A stretch of DNA of 49,320 nt from the NCBI GenBank assembly GCA_902792115.1, contig CADAYJ010000002.1:1-49320 (forward strand), read 5' to 3'. A program made the translations under genes and the position numbers. The DNA is from an uncultured Ruminococcus sp. (GTDB lineage: Bacteria; Bacillota; Clostridia; Oscillospirales; Acutalibacteraceae). Of this stretch, positions 39,214 through 47,078 are shown in pieces (the stretch's first letter is position 1; every line of letters begins with the position of its first letter). The notes under the pieces are model-generated. The model searched no databases. It was not told the DNA's origin and saw only the letters and a program-made list of their open reading frames with translations.

Positions 39214-40725
39214 ATGAAAAAGAGACAGACCATATTCAAAAAATACCTTTGGCTGAGTATGATCGCCGTTTTTCTCGGCTTTGCGATACTCGGCGTTATG
39301 ATCGTCTTCTTCGTAACGCAGTATTGGGAGGCTGACAGGTGGTCGAGCCTGACGAGCTACGCCACGACGGTATCACTCTCCGTAACGGACAAGGCGGTCT
39401 TTGAGGACGACAAGCCGACGTTCCCGAAGGAGTACAACGACGTTATTCTCGATACGCTGAGAACGCTCTCGGGCGGTCTTCACGCCGATATCATCGTAAC
39501 GGACAACACGGGCGCCGTCACCTTCTGGTCGGAAAACGCGGAGGGGATCGTCGAGGGTACAGTGATCGGCGAGCGCTTCGTCACGGAGGCGATGGGCGGA
39601 GAGTTCCGCGAGATCTCCGATTTCGGCGGCGTGTACGGCGGCAAATATTATATTGTAGGCGTTCCCGTGCAGATGCTTCGCAACGGGCAGCTTCAGCCGT
39701 TCGGCGCTGTGTTTGTTACAAGCTCGGCGCAGCATTACAGGGAGTACGTCGTTACTCTCGTGAAAATATTCTGCTCCGCCGGTATCATCATCTTCGCGCT
39801 CGTCTTCTGCTTTGTCGGGCTGTTCTCATATCAGCTTACAAAGCCGCTCGGACAGATGGCGAAGGCGGCGAAGGCATTCGGCAAGGGCGACTTCTCGATC
39901 CGCGTAAACGCGCAGGGCAACGACGAGATCGGCGACCTCGCGCGCTCGTTCAATACGATGGCGGACTCCCTTGCGGCGAGCGAGGGTATGCGCCGCGCGT
40001 TCGTTGCGAACGTCTCTCACGAGCTGAAAACGCCTATGACGACAATCGCAGGCTTTATCGACGGCATTCTCGACGGCACGATACCGCCGCAGCGCCAGTC
40101 GTATTACCTGAATATCGTAACGGTCGAGATCAAGCGCCTGTCGCGCCTCGTGACCTCGATGCTTGCGCTCTCGCGCATAGACAGCGGCGAGCTTAAAATG
40201 GTAAAAACGACCTTCGATATCTCATCAACGGTCCTCAATACGTTTCTCACCTTCGAGCAGAAGCTCGAGGAGAGGAAGATCAACGTCGTCGGGCTTGACG
40301 AGCTGAAGCCGCTCATGATAGAGGGCGATCCCGATATGATCCATCAGGTCGTGTACAACCTCGTGGAAAACGCTTCAAAGTTCACGAACGCAGGCGGAGA
40401 TATAACGGTGAAAACGCAGGAGATCGGCGACGAGGCCGTCGTTTCGATCACGAACACGGGCGAGGGCATACCGCCTGAGCAGATCGGCTTTATCTTCGAC
40501 CGCTTCTACAAGACGGACAAATCGCGCAGCCACGATAAAAACGGCATGGGGCTGGGACTGTATCTCGTCCGCTCGATAATTCGCCAGCACGGCGGCGACA
40601 TCACCGCTTCCAGCGTGGAGGGCGAATACACGACGTTCGAGTTCCGTCTCCCGGCGAAGAAAAAGGAGCAGCCGCGCAAGCACAGCGAGGGCGAGGGCGA
40701 CTCCCCCGATCAGGGCGCAAAGTGA
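39214..40725 (+). CDS. Membrane sensor histidine kinase
   Basis: 503 residues. TM1 lies at about 13-36 and TM2 at about 187-210, enclosing an extracellular sensor domain of some 150 residues. HAMP follows, then the HisKA dimer domain with His269 (NVSHELKTPMTT), and the ATPase domain with an N box (VENASKFTN), F box (FDRFYKTDKSRS) and G box (NGMGLGLYLV). The tail is charged and Pro/Ser-rich. It phosphorylates the response regulator upstream. The signal is unknown; HtrA downstream hints at envelope stress, an inference from context. Confidence 0.95.
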   Translation: MKKRQTIFKKYLWLSMIAVFLGFAILGVMIVFFVTQYWEADRWSSLTSYATTVSLSVTDKAVFEDDKPTFPKEYNDVILDTLRTLSGGLHADIIVTDNTGAVTFWSENAEGIVEGTVIGERFVTEAMGGEFREISDFGGVYGGKYYIVGVPVQMLRNGQLQPFGAVFVTSSAQHYREYVVTLVKIFCSAGIIIFALVFCFVGLFSYQLTKPLGQMAKAAKAFGKGDFSIRVNAQGNDEIGDLARSFNTMADSLAASEGMRRAFVANVSHELKTPMTTIAGFIDGILDGTIPPQRQSYYLNIVTVEIKRLSRLVTSMLALSRIDSGELKMVKTTFDISSTVLNTFLTFEQKLEERKINVVGLDELKPLMIEGDPDMIHQVVYNLVENASKFTNAGGDITVKTQEIGDEAVVSITNTGEGIPPEQIGFIFDRFYKTDKSRSHDKNGMGLGLYLVRSIIRQHGGDITASSVEGEYTTFEFRLPAKKKEQPRKHSEGEGDSPDQGAK

Positions 40726-40852
40726 CGTTTGGAAAATAGCGCACCTGTGTACATTTGCTGCGGACAGTTACAGACGCTCAGACCGGCCGGGTTGTTGCAG
40801 CTCCTCCGCCGGAACTGCCTGCCGGAATTATCGTCGGCGACACGCTGTATGC

Positions 40853-40881
40853 TTGATATTTGCAGGGAGATTTGGTATAAT
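40853..40881 (+). promoter_or_regulatory. Promoter of the HtrA gene
   Basis: TTGATA (40853-40858), 17 bases, TATAAT (40876-40881), about 40 bases before the start codon. Confidence 0.7.
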
Positions 40882-40921
40882 AGTTTTTGTAGTTTTGATG
40901 TTATGATTAGGAGGGGAATGA

Positions 40922-42613
40922 ATGGACGAATTCCTTGAAAAAAACGGCGCCGCCGAAACCGATAAGGAGACCGTGAAAGAGGAGAGCCTGTCGGTGCCGG
41001 AGGAAGAGAGTGAGGCGCCGCAGACGACGGCTCAAACGCAGCCTGAGGAGGCTCCCGAAAAAACGGAGATCCCCGAAGCCGGCGAGGAAGCAGCGCGGGA
41101 GGATCCTCAGCCGGCGGCGGAGATCTCGCTTGAGGGCAGAAAAGTGCAGCTTGAAAAGAAGATCAGCGAGCAGCTCGGATCGGACGTTCAGCCGGTACCG
41201 GCGGCTGACGCAAACGGATATCAAGCGGTGTCCGCGCTCTCGTTCGCTGCGCCTGAAACGCGCAAAAGGAGGCTTTCCGACGGAACAAGAGCTTATATCA
41301 TCGTTATCGCGGGCATTACCGCCGTGTTCCTTGTAGCGTTTGTCCTTGAGTGTGCAAGAGCTTATAAGCAGAACGGCGTTTTCGGAGGAGACCTTAACCG
41401 CTTCCTCGATACCGATTATTCGGCGCAGTTCGGAGACGACGAGAGCGACAGTGACGATGTGAAGACTCCGTTCGGCGGTCTTTTCCCGTTTAGCTTTGAT
41501 GACAGCGACGATCTGTCCGGAGAAACAGATGACAGCGACGAGACGGCGCAGACCGACTCCGAGAAGCCAAAAGCTGTCATTGATTCCGATCTTAAATCGG
41601 CTCCCTCTATGGACTCCGTAACAAATCCTGCATCTGCAAACCTTGAAGCGAAGGATCAGCCGAAGGATATTGACTCCGCTGAGTATACGGCGCGCAGTGT
41701 GTACAAGAAGGTAACGAACTCCGTTGTGAGCGTCGTGGCTTATACGGAAGCGGAGTACGTCGGCGAGAAAGAATATAAGACGGGAACCGGCTCCGGTATG
41801 ATCCTCTCCGAGGACGGATATATCCTCACAAACAGCCACGTTATCAACGACAGCAATACGTCGGGCGTCGAGGTCGTTACGACGAGCGGTGAAAGATACG
41901 CCGCGGCGTGCGTCGGCTACGATACGAGAACCGACCTGGCCGTCATTAAGATCGACGCCGAAGGGCTTTCTCCCGTCACGTTCATGAATTCCGATCAGCT
42001 CGAGGTGGGGCAGGACGCTATCGCGATCGGCAGCCCCGGCGGCCTCGCTTATTCAAATTCGCTCACAAAGGGCGTCGTTTCTGCGCTCAACAGAACGGTG
42101 CCGACGAATACGCTCGTTTCGTATATTCAGACGGACGCGGCGATCAACCCCGGTAACTCCGGCGGTCCGCTTCTTAACAGCGCCGGACAGGTGATGGGCG
42201 TAACAACCGTCAAGATCGCCAACACGGATTATGAGGGTATGGGCTTCGCGATCCCCTCAAATATGGCGATAGATATCGCAAACAGCCTTATCGCAAACGG
42301 ATTCGTCTCCGGCAGAGTCCGCATCGGTATCCTCGGCTCAGTTTATACGGCAGGGCAGGCAGATGGAATCTACGGCATATCCATTATTGAGATATACGAC
42401 GACTCTCCTCTCAAGGAAACGGACGTCCAGCCGGGCGACGTCATCACGGCGATCGACGGTAATCAGATCAGGGACTTCACGAATCTTTATTCGCTCCTCG
42501 GAGAGTATTCGGCAGGCGAGGCGGTGGAGCTTAATGTCTATCGTCCGCCGACACCCGGCAATGCGAGCAAGACCTTTTCGGTAACTGTCAAGCTGCTCTC
42601 TGACGAACGGTAA
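40922..42613 (+). CDS. Membrane-anchored HtrA/DegP-like serine protease
   Basis: 563 residues. A long acidic cytoplasmic N-terminus (about 1-120), a transmembrane helix (about 125-145), an acidic Ser/Asp linker, then the trypsin-like protease domain. The catalytic triad is His306 (TNSHVIND), Asp338 (RTDLAVIK) and Ser413 (NPGNSGGPL). A PDZ domain closes the protein (about 465-555). Such proteases degrade misfolded proteins outside the membrane. AGGAGGGG stands five bases before the ATG. It has its own promoter but follows the kinase gene by 196 bases, so it may belong to the same stress response. The gap in between holds no other gene. Confidence 0.95.
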   Translation: MDEFLEKNGAAETDKETVKEESLSVPEEESEAPQTTAQTQPEEAPEKTEIPEAGEEAAREDPQPAAEISLEGRKVQLEKKISEQLGSDVQPVPAADANGYQAVSALSFAAPETRKRRLSDGTRAYIIVIAGITAVFLVAFVLECARAYKQNGVFGGDLNRFLDTDYSAQFGDDESDSDDVKTPFGGLFPFSFDDSDDLSGETDDSDETAQTDSEKPKAVIDSDLKSAPSMDSVTNPASANLEAKDQPKDIDSAEYTARSVYKKVTNSVVSVVAYTEAEYVGEKEYKTGTGSGMILSEDGYILTNSHVINDSNTSGVEVVTTSGERYAAACVGYDTRTDLAVIKIDAEGLSPVTFMNSDQLEVGQDAIAIGSPGGLAYSNSLTKGVVSALNRTVPTNTLVSYIQTDAAINPGNSGGPLLNSAGQVMGVTTVKIANTDYEGMGFAIPSNMAIDIANSLIANGFVSGRVRIGILGSVYTAGQADGIYGISIIEIYDDSPLKETDVQPGDVITAIDGNQIRDFTNLYSLLGEYSAGEAVELNVYRPPTPGNASKTFSVTVKLLSDER

Positions 42614-42684
42614 GGTAAAAAAATCATTGAGCTAATTATATTTCTATACTAAATAATCAGCTTGTGAATGAACATATTTACTAC

Positions 42685-42718
42685 ATAATTGCTGCATTTT
42701 TGTGCAATTATTCTTTTC
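42685..42718 (+). terminator. Weak terminator-like hairpin after the HtrA gene
   Basis: ATAATTGC and GCAATTAT around an 11-base loop, followed by TCTTTTCC. Confidence 0.4.
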
Positions 42719-42746
42719 CGGAATGAAAAAACGGAATTTGAAAAAA

Positions 42747-42780
42747 TTTTTTGAAAAAAATTTGATTTTTTTCAAAAAAA
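42747..42780. repeat. Perfect AT-only inverted repeat
   Basis: TTTTTTGAAAAAAA (42747-42760), spacer TTTGA, TTTTTTTCAAAAAA (42766-42779): 14-base perfect arms made almost only of A and T runs, in a strongly AT-rich gap just upstream of a promoter. The phased A-tracts suggest bent DNA. Confidence 0.6.
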
Positions 42781-42783
42781 CTA

Positions 42784-42812
42784 TTGGAATTTTACAAAAA
42801 ATATAGTAAAAT
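42784..42812 (+). promoter_or_regulatory. Promoter of the small membrane protein gene
   Basis: TTGGAA (42784-42789), 17 bases, TAAAAT (42807-42812). Confidence 0.5.
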
Positions 42813-42850
42813 ATATATGGTAGATATTTTACATATGGGTGGGATGATTT

Positions 42851-43201
42851 ATGCGTGGAGTAAAAATTGTAAGTAGAACCGAAACTACGAAGATCATTGT
42901 AGATGATGAGACCAGACCGATCCCGATAATACTCTTCTTGCTCTTTACCGTTGCCACAACGGCGGTAAGTATCGTAGGTATTGTCAATCCGGAGCATCGT
43001 CGCCTTGCATTCATCATGGCAGTATGTTACTTTATCATCAGTGCCCTCCTCTTCACCGGCTATTCTACAACGGTATCGAAGCAGAGCACATATAAGTACA
43101 AGGTCATTGTTGCTGAAGGTACCGATATGGACGAGTTCTACGACAAGTACGAGGTCCTCACACAGAAGGGACGCGTTTACGAAGTCGTCGAAAGAAGTTA
43201 A
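42851..43201 (+). CDS. Unknown small membrane protein
   Basis: 116 residues, not recognised. A short N-terminal region (MRGVKIVSRTETTKIIVDDE) is followed by two transmembrane helices (about 24-44 and 51-71) and a C-terminal domain of some 45 residues with a basic-to-acidic pattern (YKYKVIVAEGTDMDEFYDKY). GGGTGGGA precedes the ATG by six bases. Single-gene unit with its own promoter and strong terminator. Confidence 0.75.
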   Translation: MRGVKIVSRTETTKIIVDDETRPIPIILFLLFTVATTAVSIVGIVNPEHRRLAFIMAVCYFIISALLFTGYSTTVSKQSTYKYKVIVAEGTDMDEFYDKYEVLTQKGRVYEVVERS

Positions 43202-43219
43202 GGTTGTTTACACAATTTT

Positions 43220-43254
43220 GCGGACAGCACCCAAGCTGTCCGCTTCTCCTTTTT
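43220..43254 (+). terminator. Intrinsic terminator of the small membrane protein gene
   Basis: GCGGACAGC and GCTGTCCGC around ACCCAA, then TTCTCCTTTTT. Confidence 0.9.
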
Positions 43255-43259
43255 ACGGA

Positions 43260-43294
43260 AATACCGGGAGCGCTTTTCGCGTACTCCCGGTATT
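43260..43294 (-). terminator. Hairpin downstream of the lipoprotein gene
   Basis: AATACCGGGAG and CTCCCGGTATT, perfect 11-base arms with a 13-base loop, six bases past the minus-strand stop. The T-tract is better on the plus strand (TTCTTTTA), so it may serve both directions. Confidence 0.65.
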
Positions 43295-43299
43295 TTCTT

Positions 43300-43809
43300 T
43301 TACTGTGCAAATTCCGCAGTGAGCGGCGGTTCCTTTACCCTCAGCGATATGAGCGCGCCTGTTGAGCGGTCCGTTTCGAGCGTGTACGACACGGCTCCGG
43401 CGCTTCCCTCCCATACTGCCGTGTCGGAGTCTGAGGGCTGCGCTGCCGGCGTCAGAGCGCCCTCAGATGCCGCGTCCTTCATCACGTCGCGGATAAGCTG
43501 CGGCAGCGCCCGTGCGCTCAGCCGTGAATTATCGGCGGTGAGGCTCAGGTCGCCGAATGTTATCCTGCACCCCTGCGGCGTGAAGGAGTAAACGTGCCCG
43601 TTCAGCGAGGGCGGCGACGTGAAGCCTATCGTCGTTATCCCGGATAGCGTGTTCGTAACGGTCGCGGTGCAGCTTAGCCCGGAGCACTTTATCGTACAGC
43701 GCGCTCCGGAAAGCTCCGTCACGGGAGACGCCGGCGCAGCAGACGCGCACCCGGTAAAGAGAATCATGAGCAATAGCGCTAAAGCAATTATCCTTTTGAT
43801 CCCGATCAC
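43300..43809 (-). CDS. Putative lipoprotein of unknown function
   Basis: 169 residues from the GTG at 43809, chosen because it gives a typical lipoprotein signal: IGIKRIIALALLLMILFTGC with the lipidated Cys at position 21. A longer frame begins at a GTG at 43875, without a visible ribosome site, and would put 22 extra residues before the signal. The mature part is beta-rich (GITTIGFTSPPSLNGHVY; VWEGSAGAVSYTLETDRST) and could bind or sense at the cell surface. It lies 70 bases downstream of the NAD(P)H-hydrate dehydratase gene and may share its transcript. Confidence 0.7.
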   Translation of the reverse strand: MIGIKRIIALALLLMILFTGCASAAPASPVTELSGARCTIKCSGLSCTATVTNTLSGITTIGFTSPPSLNGHVYSFTPQGCRITFGDLSLTADNSRLSARALPQLIRDVMKDAASEGALTPAAQPSDSDTAVWEGSAGAVSYTLETDRSTGALISLRVKEPPLTAEFAQ

Positions 43810-43879
43810 AGCCTTCCCGATCTTATTTATCAAAGATTTCTGCGTCGCGTTTTTTTCACACAGCGCCGGGAACACCCGG

Positions 43880-44773
43880 TCACATTATATACTTTATCGC
43901 TTCGATAACGTCTCTTCCCGTCACGCAGGAGGCGGACATCTCGTCAACGCATTCGTCGGCGGCGAAGCCGTGCAGGTAAACGCCTGCAGCCGCAGCTTCA
44001 AGAGGCGGAATCCCCTGGCAGACGAGCGCGCCGATTATCCCTGCGAGAACGTCGCCGCTGCCGCCCTTCGCAAGGCAGCCGTTGCCTGTGGGGTTTACAA
44101 AGGTGTCGGAGCCGTCCGTAACGATCGTCCCGACGCCCTTCAATACGACGACGCAGCCGTGAGCCTTCGCAAATGCTTCCGCCGTACCCTTGCGGTCACT
44201 CTGCACCTCGCTCACAGTCGTTCCGCAGAGGCGCGACATCTCGCCGGGGTGCGGTGTGACGATGGTCGGCGCGCTGCGCTCCTTTAATATATCTGTATGC
44301 CCCGAAATGCAGTTTAGACCGTCTGCGTCAAGAATTACAGGTCTTTCACACTTTTTGAGCAGCGCTTCGGTGAGCGCCTTAGTATCGTCCGTCACTCTCA
44401 TGCCGCAGCCGATAACGGCGGCGGTGGAGCCGTTAAGCTCCGTAAGGATCCGCTCGGTACTGTCGGCGCGGAGCGTTCCGCCGTCGGAGACCGGAAGCGG
44501 AACGAAGACGTTCTCCCAGAGATTCGCTGCACAGATGGAGTAGATGCTCTCCGGGATCACCATTTTAACGATCCCGGCGCCCGTCGTCACGGCGGCGCTG
44601 CCGCAGAGCATAGCCGCGCCTGCCATTCCGTAGCTGCCGCATACGCAGCAGAGTGTTCCGAATGTTCCTTTGTTGCAGTCCGCGTCGCGCTTTTCATTGA
44701 GCGTGTCAATAACGTGGTCGAAATTCACGGCTGCGGCGATGTCGGTGTTCTGTCGGAAATCAAACATTTTCAT
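43880..44773 (-). CDS. nnrD: ADP-dependent NAD(P)H-hydrate dehydratase
   Basis: 297 residues from the ATG at 44773; a GTG at 44782 is an alternative. It repairs damaged, hydrated NADH and NADPH. The ribokinase-like fold is shown by GTFGTLCCVCGSYGMAGA, ILDADGLN, TPHPGEMSRL and the nucleotide site GNGCLAKGGSGDVLAG, a variant of NPGMATGGTGDVL. The epimerase domain (NnrE), often fused in front in bacteria, is absent, so this is the stand-alone form. The ribosome site (GAGTG) is weak. Confidence 0.9.
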   Translation of the reverse strand: MKMFDFRQNTDIAAAVNFDHVIDTLNEKRDADCNKGTFGTLCCVCGSYGMAGAAMLCGSAAVTTGAGIVKMVIPESIYSICAANLWENVFVPLPVSDGGTLRADSTERILTELNGSTAAVIGCGMRVTDDTKALTEALLKKCERPVILDADGLNCISGHTDILKERSAPTIVTPHPGEMSRLCGTTVSEVQSDRKGTAEAFAKAHGCVVVLKGVGTIVTDGSDTFVNPTGNGCLAKGGSGDVLAGIIGALVCQGIPPLEAAAAGVYLHGFAADECVDEMSASCVTGRDVIEAIKYIM

Positions 44774-44887
44774 ACGTATCACTCATTTCGTTCGGCGGAG
44801 CCTGCCGCCTTTCTTATAGATTATTATTCATCGAAGCAGGCGAATTATTCAGGCGGCAGCTCGTAAGCAGGCTTTGCGGCGCCTTTT

Positions 44888-44916
44888 AAAAAAAGCGGCG
44901 GCATTTTCGTGCCGCC
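44888..44916 (-). terminator. Terminator of the PH-like membrane protein gene
   Basis: Minus strand GGCGGCA and TGCCGCC around a six-base loop, then GCTTTTTTT, directly after the stop. Confidence 0.85.
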
Positions 44917-44922
44917 TGCTCC

Positions 44923-45594
44923 TTATTTTTTCTTGTTTTTCTTTGAGCTGCCTTCCTTCGGCTTCTCCTCGGATTTCTCCTCCTGCTCGGGCTGCTTCTT
45001 TTCAAGAGCCGGCTTCTTATCAGCCTTCGCGGTTTTTGCGCCCTTGCCGAAAGCACCCGATCTGAAAAGCTCCGCCTTGACATTCGTCCTCAGATACGGC
45101 TTCATCGCCTCGAGCGTCTTTTCGTCCGGCGAAAAGAGCAGCAGACAGTCGCCGTTGAACTTTTCAAGGTGCATCTCGGCGGCGTAAACGTCGTCTCCGT
45201 TTTCCGTCACGCTCGCGTTGAAGTATTTGCGGAAGTTCTTGCCGGAAAGCTCGGCGTCCTTCAGCTTGCGAAGCGTGTTGAGCTTCTTGATGTCAACGCT
45301 GATGATGCGCTTGCGGCTGCGCTTTGCGATGATCTTGTCAATCGTGATATTGCTGTTTGTTACGGCGTACTCATATTCCGTGTACATACCGGTCACGAGG
45401 TAATATGAGCCGTAAATTGCAAAGAAAAACGCGCATACCGCGACGATAACAAAGTACCTCGTGCCAATATCGTAGATGCCGAGAAGCAAAAAAATTGCCG
45501 GAACGGCGAATATGAGCAACAGGTATACAACGAGCTTTGCGACGTGTTTGCCGTTGTTCTTGCGGACAACGAGCTGTTCGTGAAATGAATCCAT
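44923..45594 (-). CDS. Unknown two-helix membrane protein with basic tail
   Basis: 223 residues. Two transmembrane helices (about 19-40 and 46-68) are followed by a domain with YEYAVTNSNITIDKIIAKRS, a strand pattern like bacterial PH-type domains next to a membrane. The C-terminal 40 residues are Lys/Glu-rich and probably disordered. It may belong to the DUF6106 family, named from memory with low confidence. AAGGAG lies eleven bases before the ATG. It is divergent from pheS. Confidence 0.7.
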   Translation of the reverse strand: MDSFHEQLVVRKNNGKHVAKLVVYLLLIFAVPAIFLLLGIYDIGTRYFVIVAVCAFFFAIYGSYYLVTGMYTEYEYAVTNSNITIDKIIAKRSRKRIISVDIKKLNTLRKLKDAELSGKNFRKYFNASVTENGDDVYAAEMHLEKFNGDCLLLFSPDEKTLEAMKPYLRTNVKAELFRSGAFGKGAKTAKADKKPALEKKQPEQEEKSEEKPKEGSSKKNKKK

Positions 45595-45619
45595 TGCAGT
45601 TCACACTCCTTACCGATAT

Positions 45620-45648
45620 ATCATACCATATTCGCCCGATTTTTTCAA
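45620..45648 (-). promoter_or_regulatory. Promoter of the PH-like membrane protein gene
   Basis: Minus strand TTGAAA (45643-45648), 17 bases, TATGAT (45620-45625). It lies back to back with the pheS promoter. Confidence 0.7.
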
Positions 45649-45657
45649 GAAAATCCC

Positions 45658-45686
45658 TTGAAAAAGCAGAGAAAAGATGATATAAT
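45658..45686 (+). promoter_or_regulatory. Promoter of the pheST operon
   Basis: TTGAAA (45658-45663), 17 bases, TATAAT (45681-45686). Transcription should start near 45693, at the head of the T-box leader. Confidence 0.75.
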
Positions 45687-45692
45687 TATGGA

Positions 45693-45992
45693 TACTGGGG
45701 AAAAATCCATCCCCCTTTAGAAAGAATATCCCAAAAAACGCTGTGATGAAGTACAGTACCGCTGCCGCGCCCGGCAAAAGAGAGTGCGGGCCTTGGGCTG
45801 AAAGCCCGCTTGACCGGTGGCTGCGGAAAATTCACTTCGGAGCGGCAGAGCTTAAAGCGCAAGTGCAAGTAGGCTCTGACGGTGCGCCCGTTACGCGCAA
45901 ATGAGCGCCCGGCTGTGTCGGGCGGAATCCGGGTGGTACCACGGCTTGTTCGTCCCTGTGAAGCGGCTTTCGCTGAGTCACAGGGCTTTTTT
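45693..45992 (+). promoter_or_regulatory. T-box leader (phenylalanine) controlling pheST
   Basis: The T-box core GGGTGGTACCACGG is at 45931-45944. Stem I runs from about 45750 and its specifier loop shows AATTCACTTCGGAG; the likely codon is TTC (45831-45833), for phenylalanine, matching the gene downstream. The terminator is CCCTGTGA (45954-45961) pairing with TCACAGGG (45978-45985), followed by CTTTTTT. Uncharged tRNA-Phe would stabilise the antiterminator and allow pheST expression. The TGGT bulge pairs with a tRNA end ACCA, as expected. Confidence 0.93.
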
Positions 45993-46037
45993 GTTGGGAT
46001 TTTCAGATGCGAATACGATATGAAAGGAACGAAGATC

Positions 46038-47060
46038 ATGAAGGAAAAGCTCGAAGAGATCCGCGAGCGTGCAAAGCAGGAGCTTGCCGCCGCGGCAGCA
46101 GTTGAAAACGTCGAAGAGCTGAGGATCAAGTACGCCGGCAAGAAGGGCGAGCTTACGCAGATCCTGAAGCAGATGGGCAAGCTCTCACCGGAGGAGAGGC
46201 CGGTTATCGGTCAGCTTGCAAACGAGGTGCGCTCGTTTATCGAGACGGCCGTCGAGACAAAGAAGGCGCAGCTTGCAGAGGCGATGCTCGAAAAGCAGCT
46301 GGAGAACGAGAAGCTCGACGTAACGCTTCCTGCCGATATCACTCCGCTCGGACACAAGCACCCTCTCTCGATCGTTCTCGACGAGATCAAGGAGATATTC
46401 GTCGGAATGGGCTTCGAGATCGTTGACGGTCCCGAGGTCGAGTACGATTACTACAACTTTGAAGCGCTCAATATCCCCAAGGATCACCCCGCAAGGGATA
46501 CGCAGGATACGTTCTACATCACGGACAATATCCTGCTCAGAACGCAGACGTCGCCCGTTCAGGTGCGCGTAATGGAGAAGCAGAAGCCGCCGATCAGGAT
46601 CATCTCTCCCGGCCGCGTCTTCCGCAGCGACGCCGTAGACGCTACGCATTCTCCGCTGTTCCATCAGATAGAGGGACTTGTCGTCGATAAGGACATCACC
46701 TTCGCCGACCTGAAGGGCACGCTTGAGACGTTCATAAAGCGCCTCTACGGCGAGGAGAGCGTCGTTCGCTTCCGTCCGCACCACTTCCCGTTCACGGAGC
46801 CGAGCGCCGAGGTAGACGTTCAGTGCTTCTCATGCAAGGGCAAGGGCTGCCGCGTCTGCAAGAACGAGGGCTGGATCGAGATCCTCGGCTGCGGCATGGT
46901 ACACCCGAAGGTGCTTGAAAACTGCGGCATAGATCCGGAGGTGTACTCCGGTTTTGCGCTCGGTCTCGGTCTGGAGCGCGTCGCTATGCGCCGCTACGGC
47001 GTGGACGATATGCGCCTTTTCTACGAGAACGATACGAGATTCCTCTCGCAGTTTGAATGA
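46038..47060 (+). CDS. pheS: Phenylalanyl-tRNA synthetase alpha subunit
   Basis: 340 residues from the ATG at 46038, nine bases after AAAGGA; the in-frame ATG at 46020 lies at that site. It holds the N-terminal coiled coil that binds tRNA ([20 protein letters not shown]) and the class II catalytic core: motif 2 around [20 protein letters not shown] and motif 3 [13 protein letters not shown]. It forms an alpha2-beta2 enzyme with PheT. Transcription is controlled by the T-box ahead of it. Confidence 0.97.
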   Translation: MKEKLEEIRERAKQELAAAAAVENVEELRIKYAGKKGELTQILKQMGKLSPEERPVIGQLANEVRSFIETAVETKKAQLAEAMLEKQLENEKLDVTLPADITPLGHKHPLSIVLDEIKEIFVGMGFEIVDGPEVEYDYYNFEALNIPKDHPARDTQDTFYITDNILLRTQTSPVQVRVMEKQKPPIRIISPGRVFRSDAVDATHSPLFHQIEGLVVDKDITFADLKGTLETFIKRLYGEESVVRFRPHHFPFTEPSAEVDVQCFSCKGKGCRVCKNEGWIEILGCGMVHPKVLENCGIDPEVYSGFALGLGLERVAMRRYGVDDMRLFYENDTRFLSQFE

Positions 47061-47078
47061 TCAAGGGGGTACACGGCT

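Noticed and set aside
45686-46180. 164-codon minus-strand frame across the T-box
   Set aside because: It overlaps the T-box leader and the start of pheS and has no start signals.
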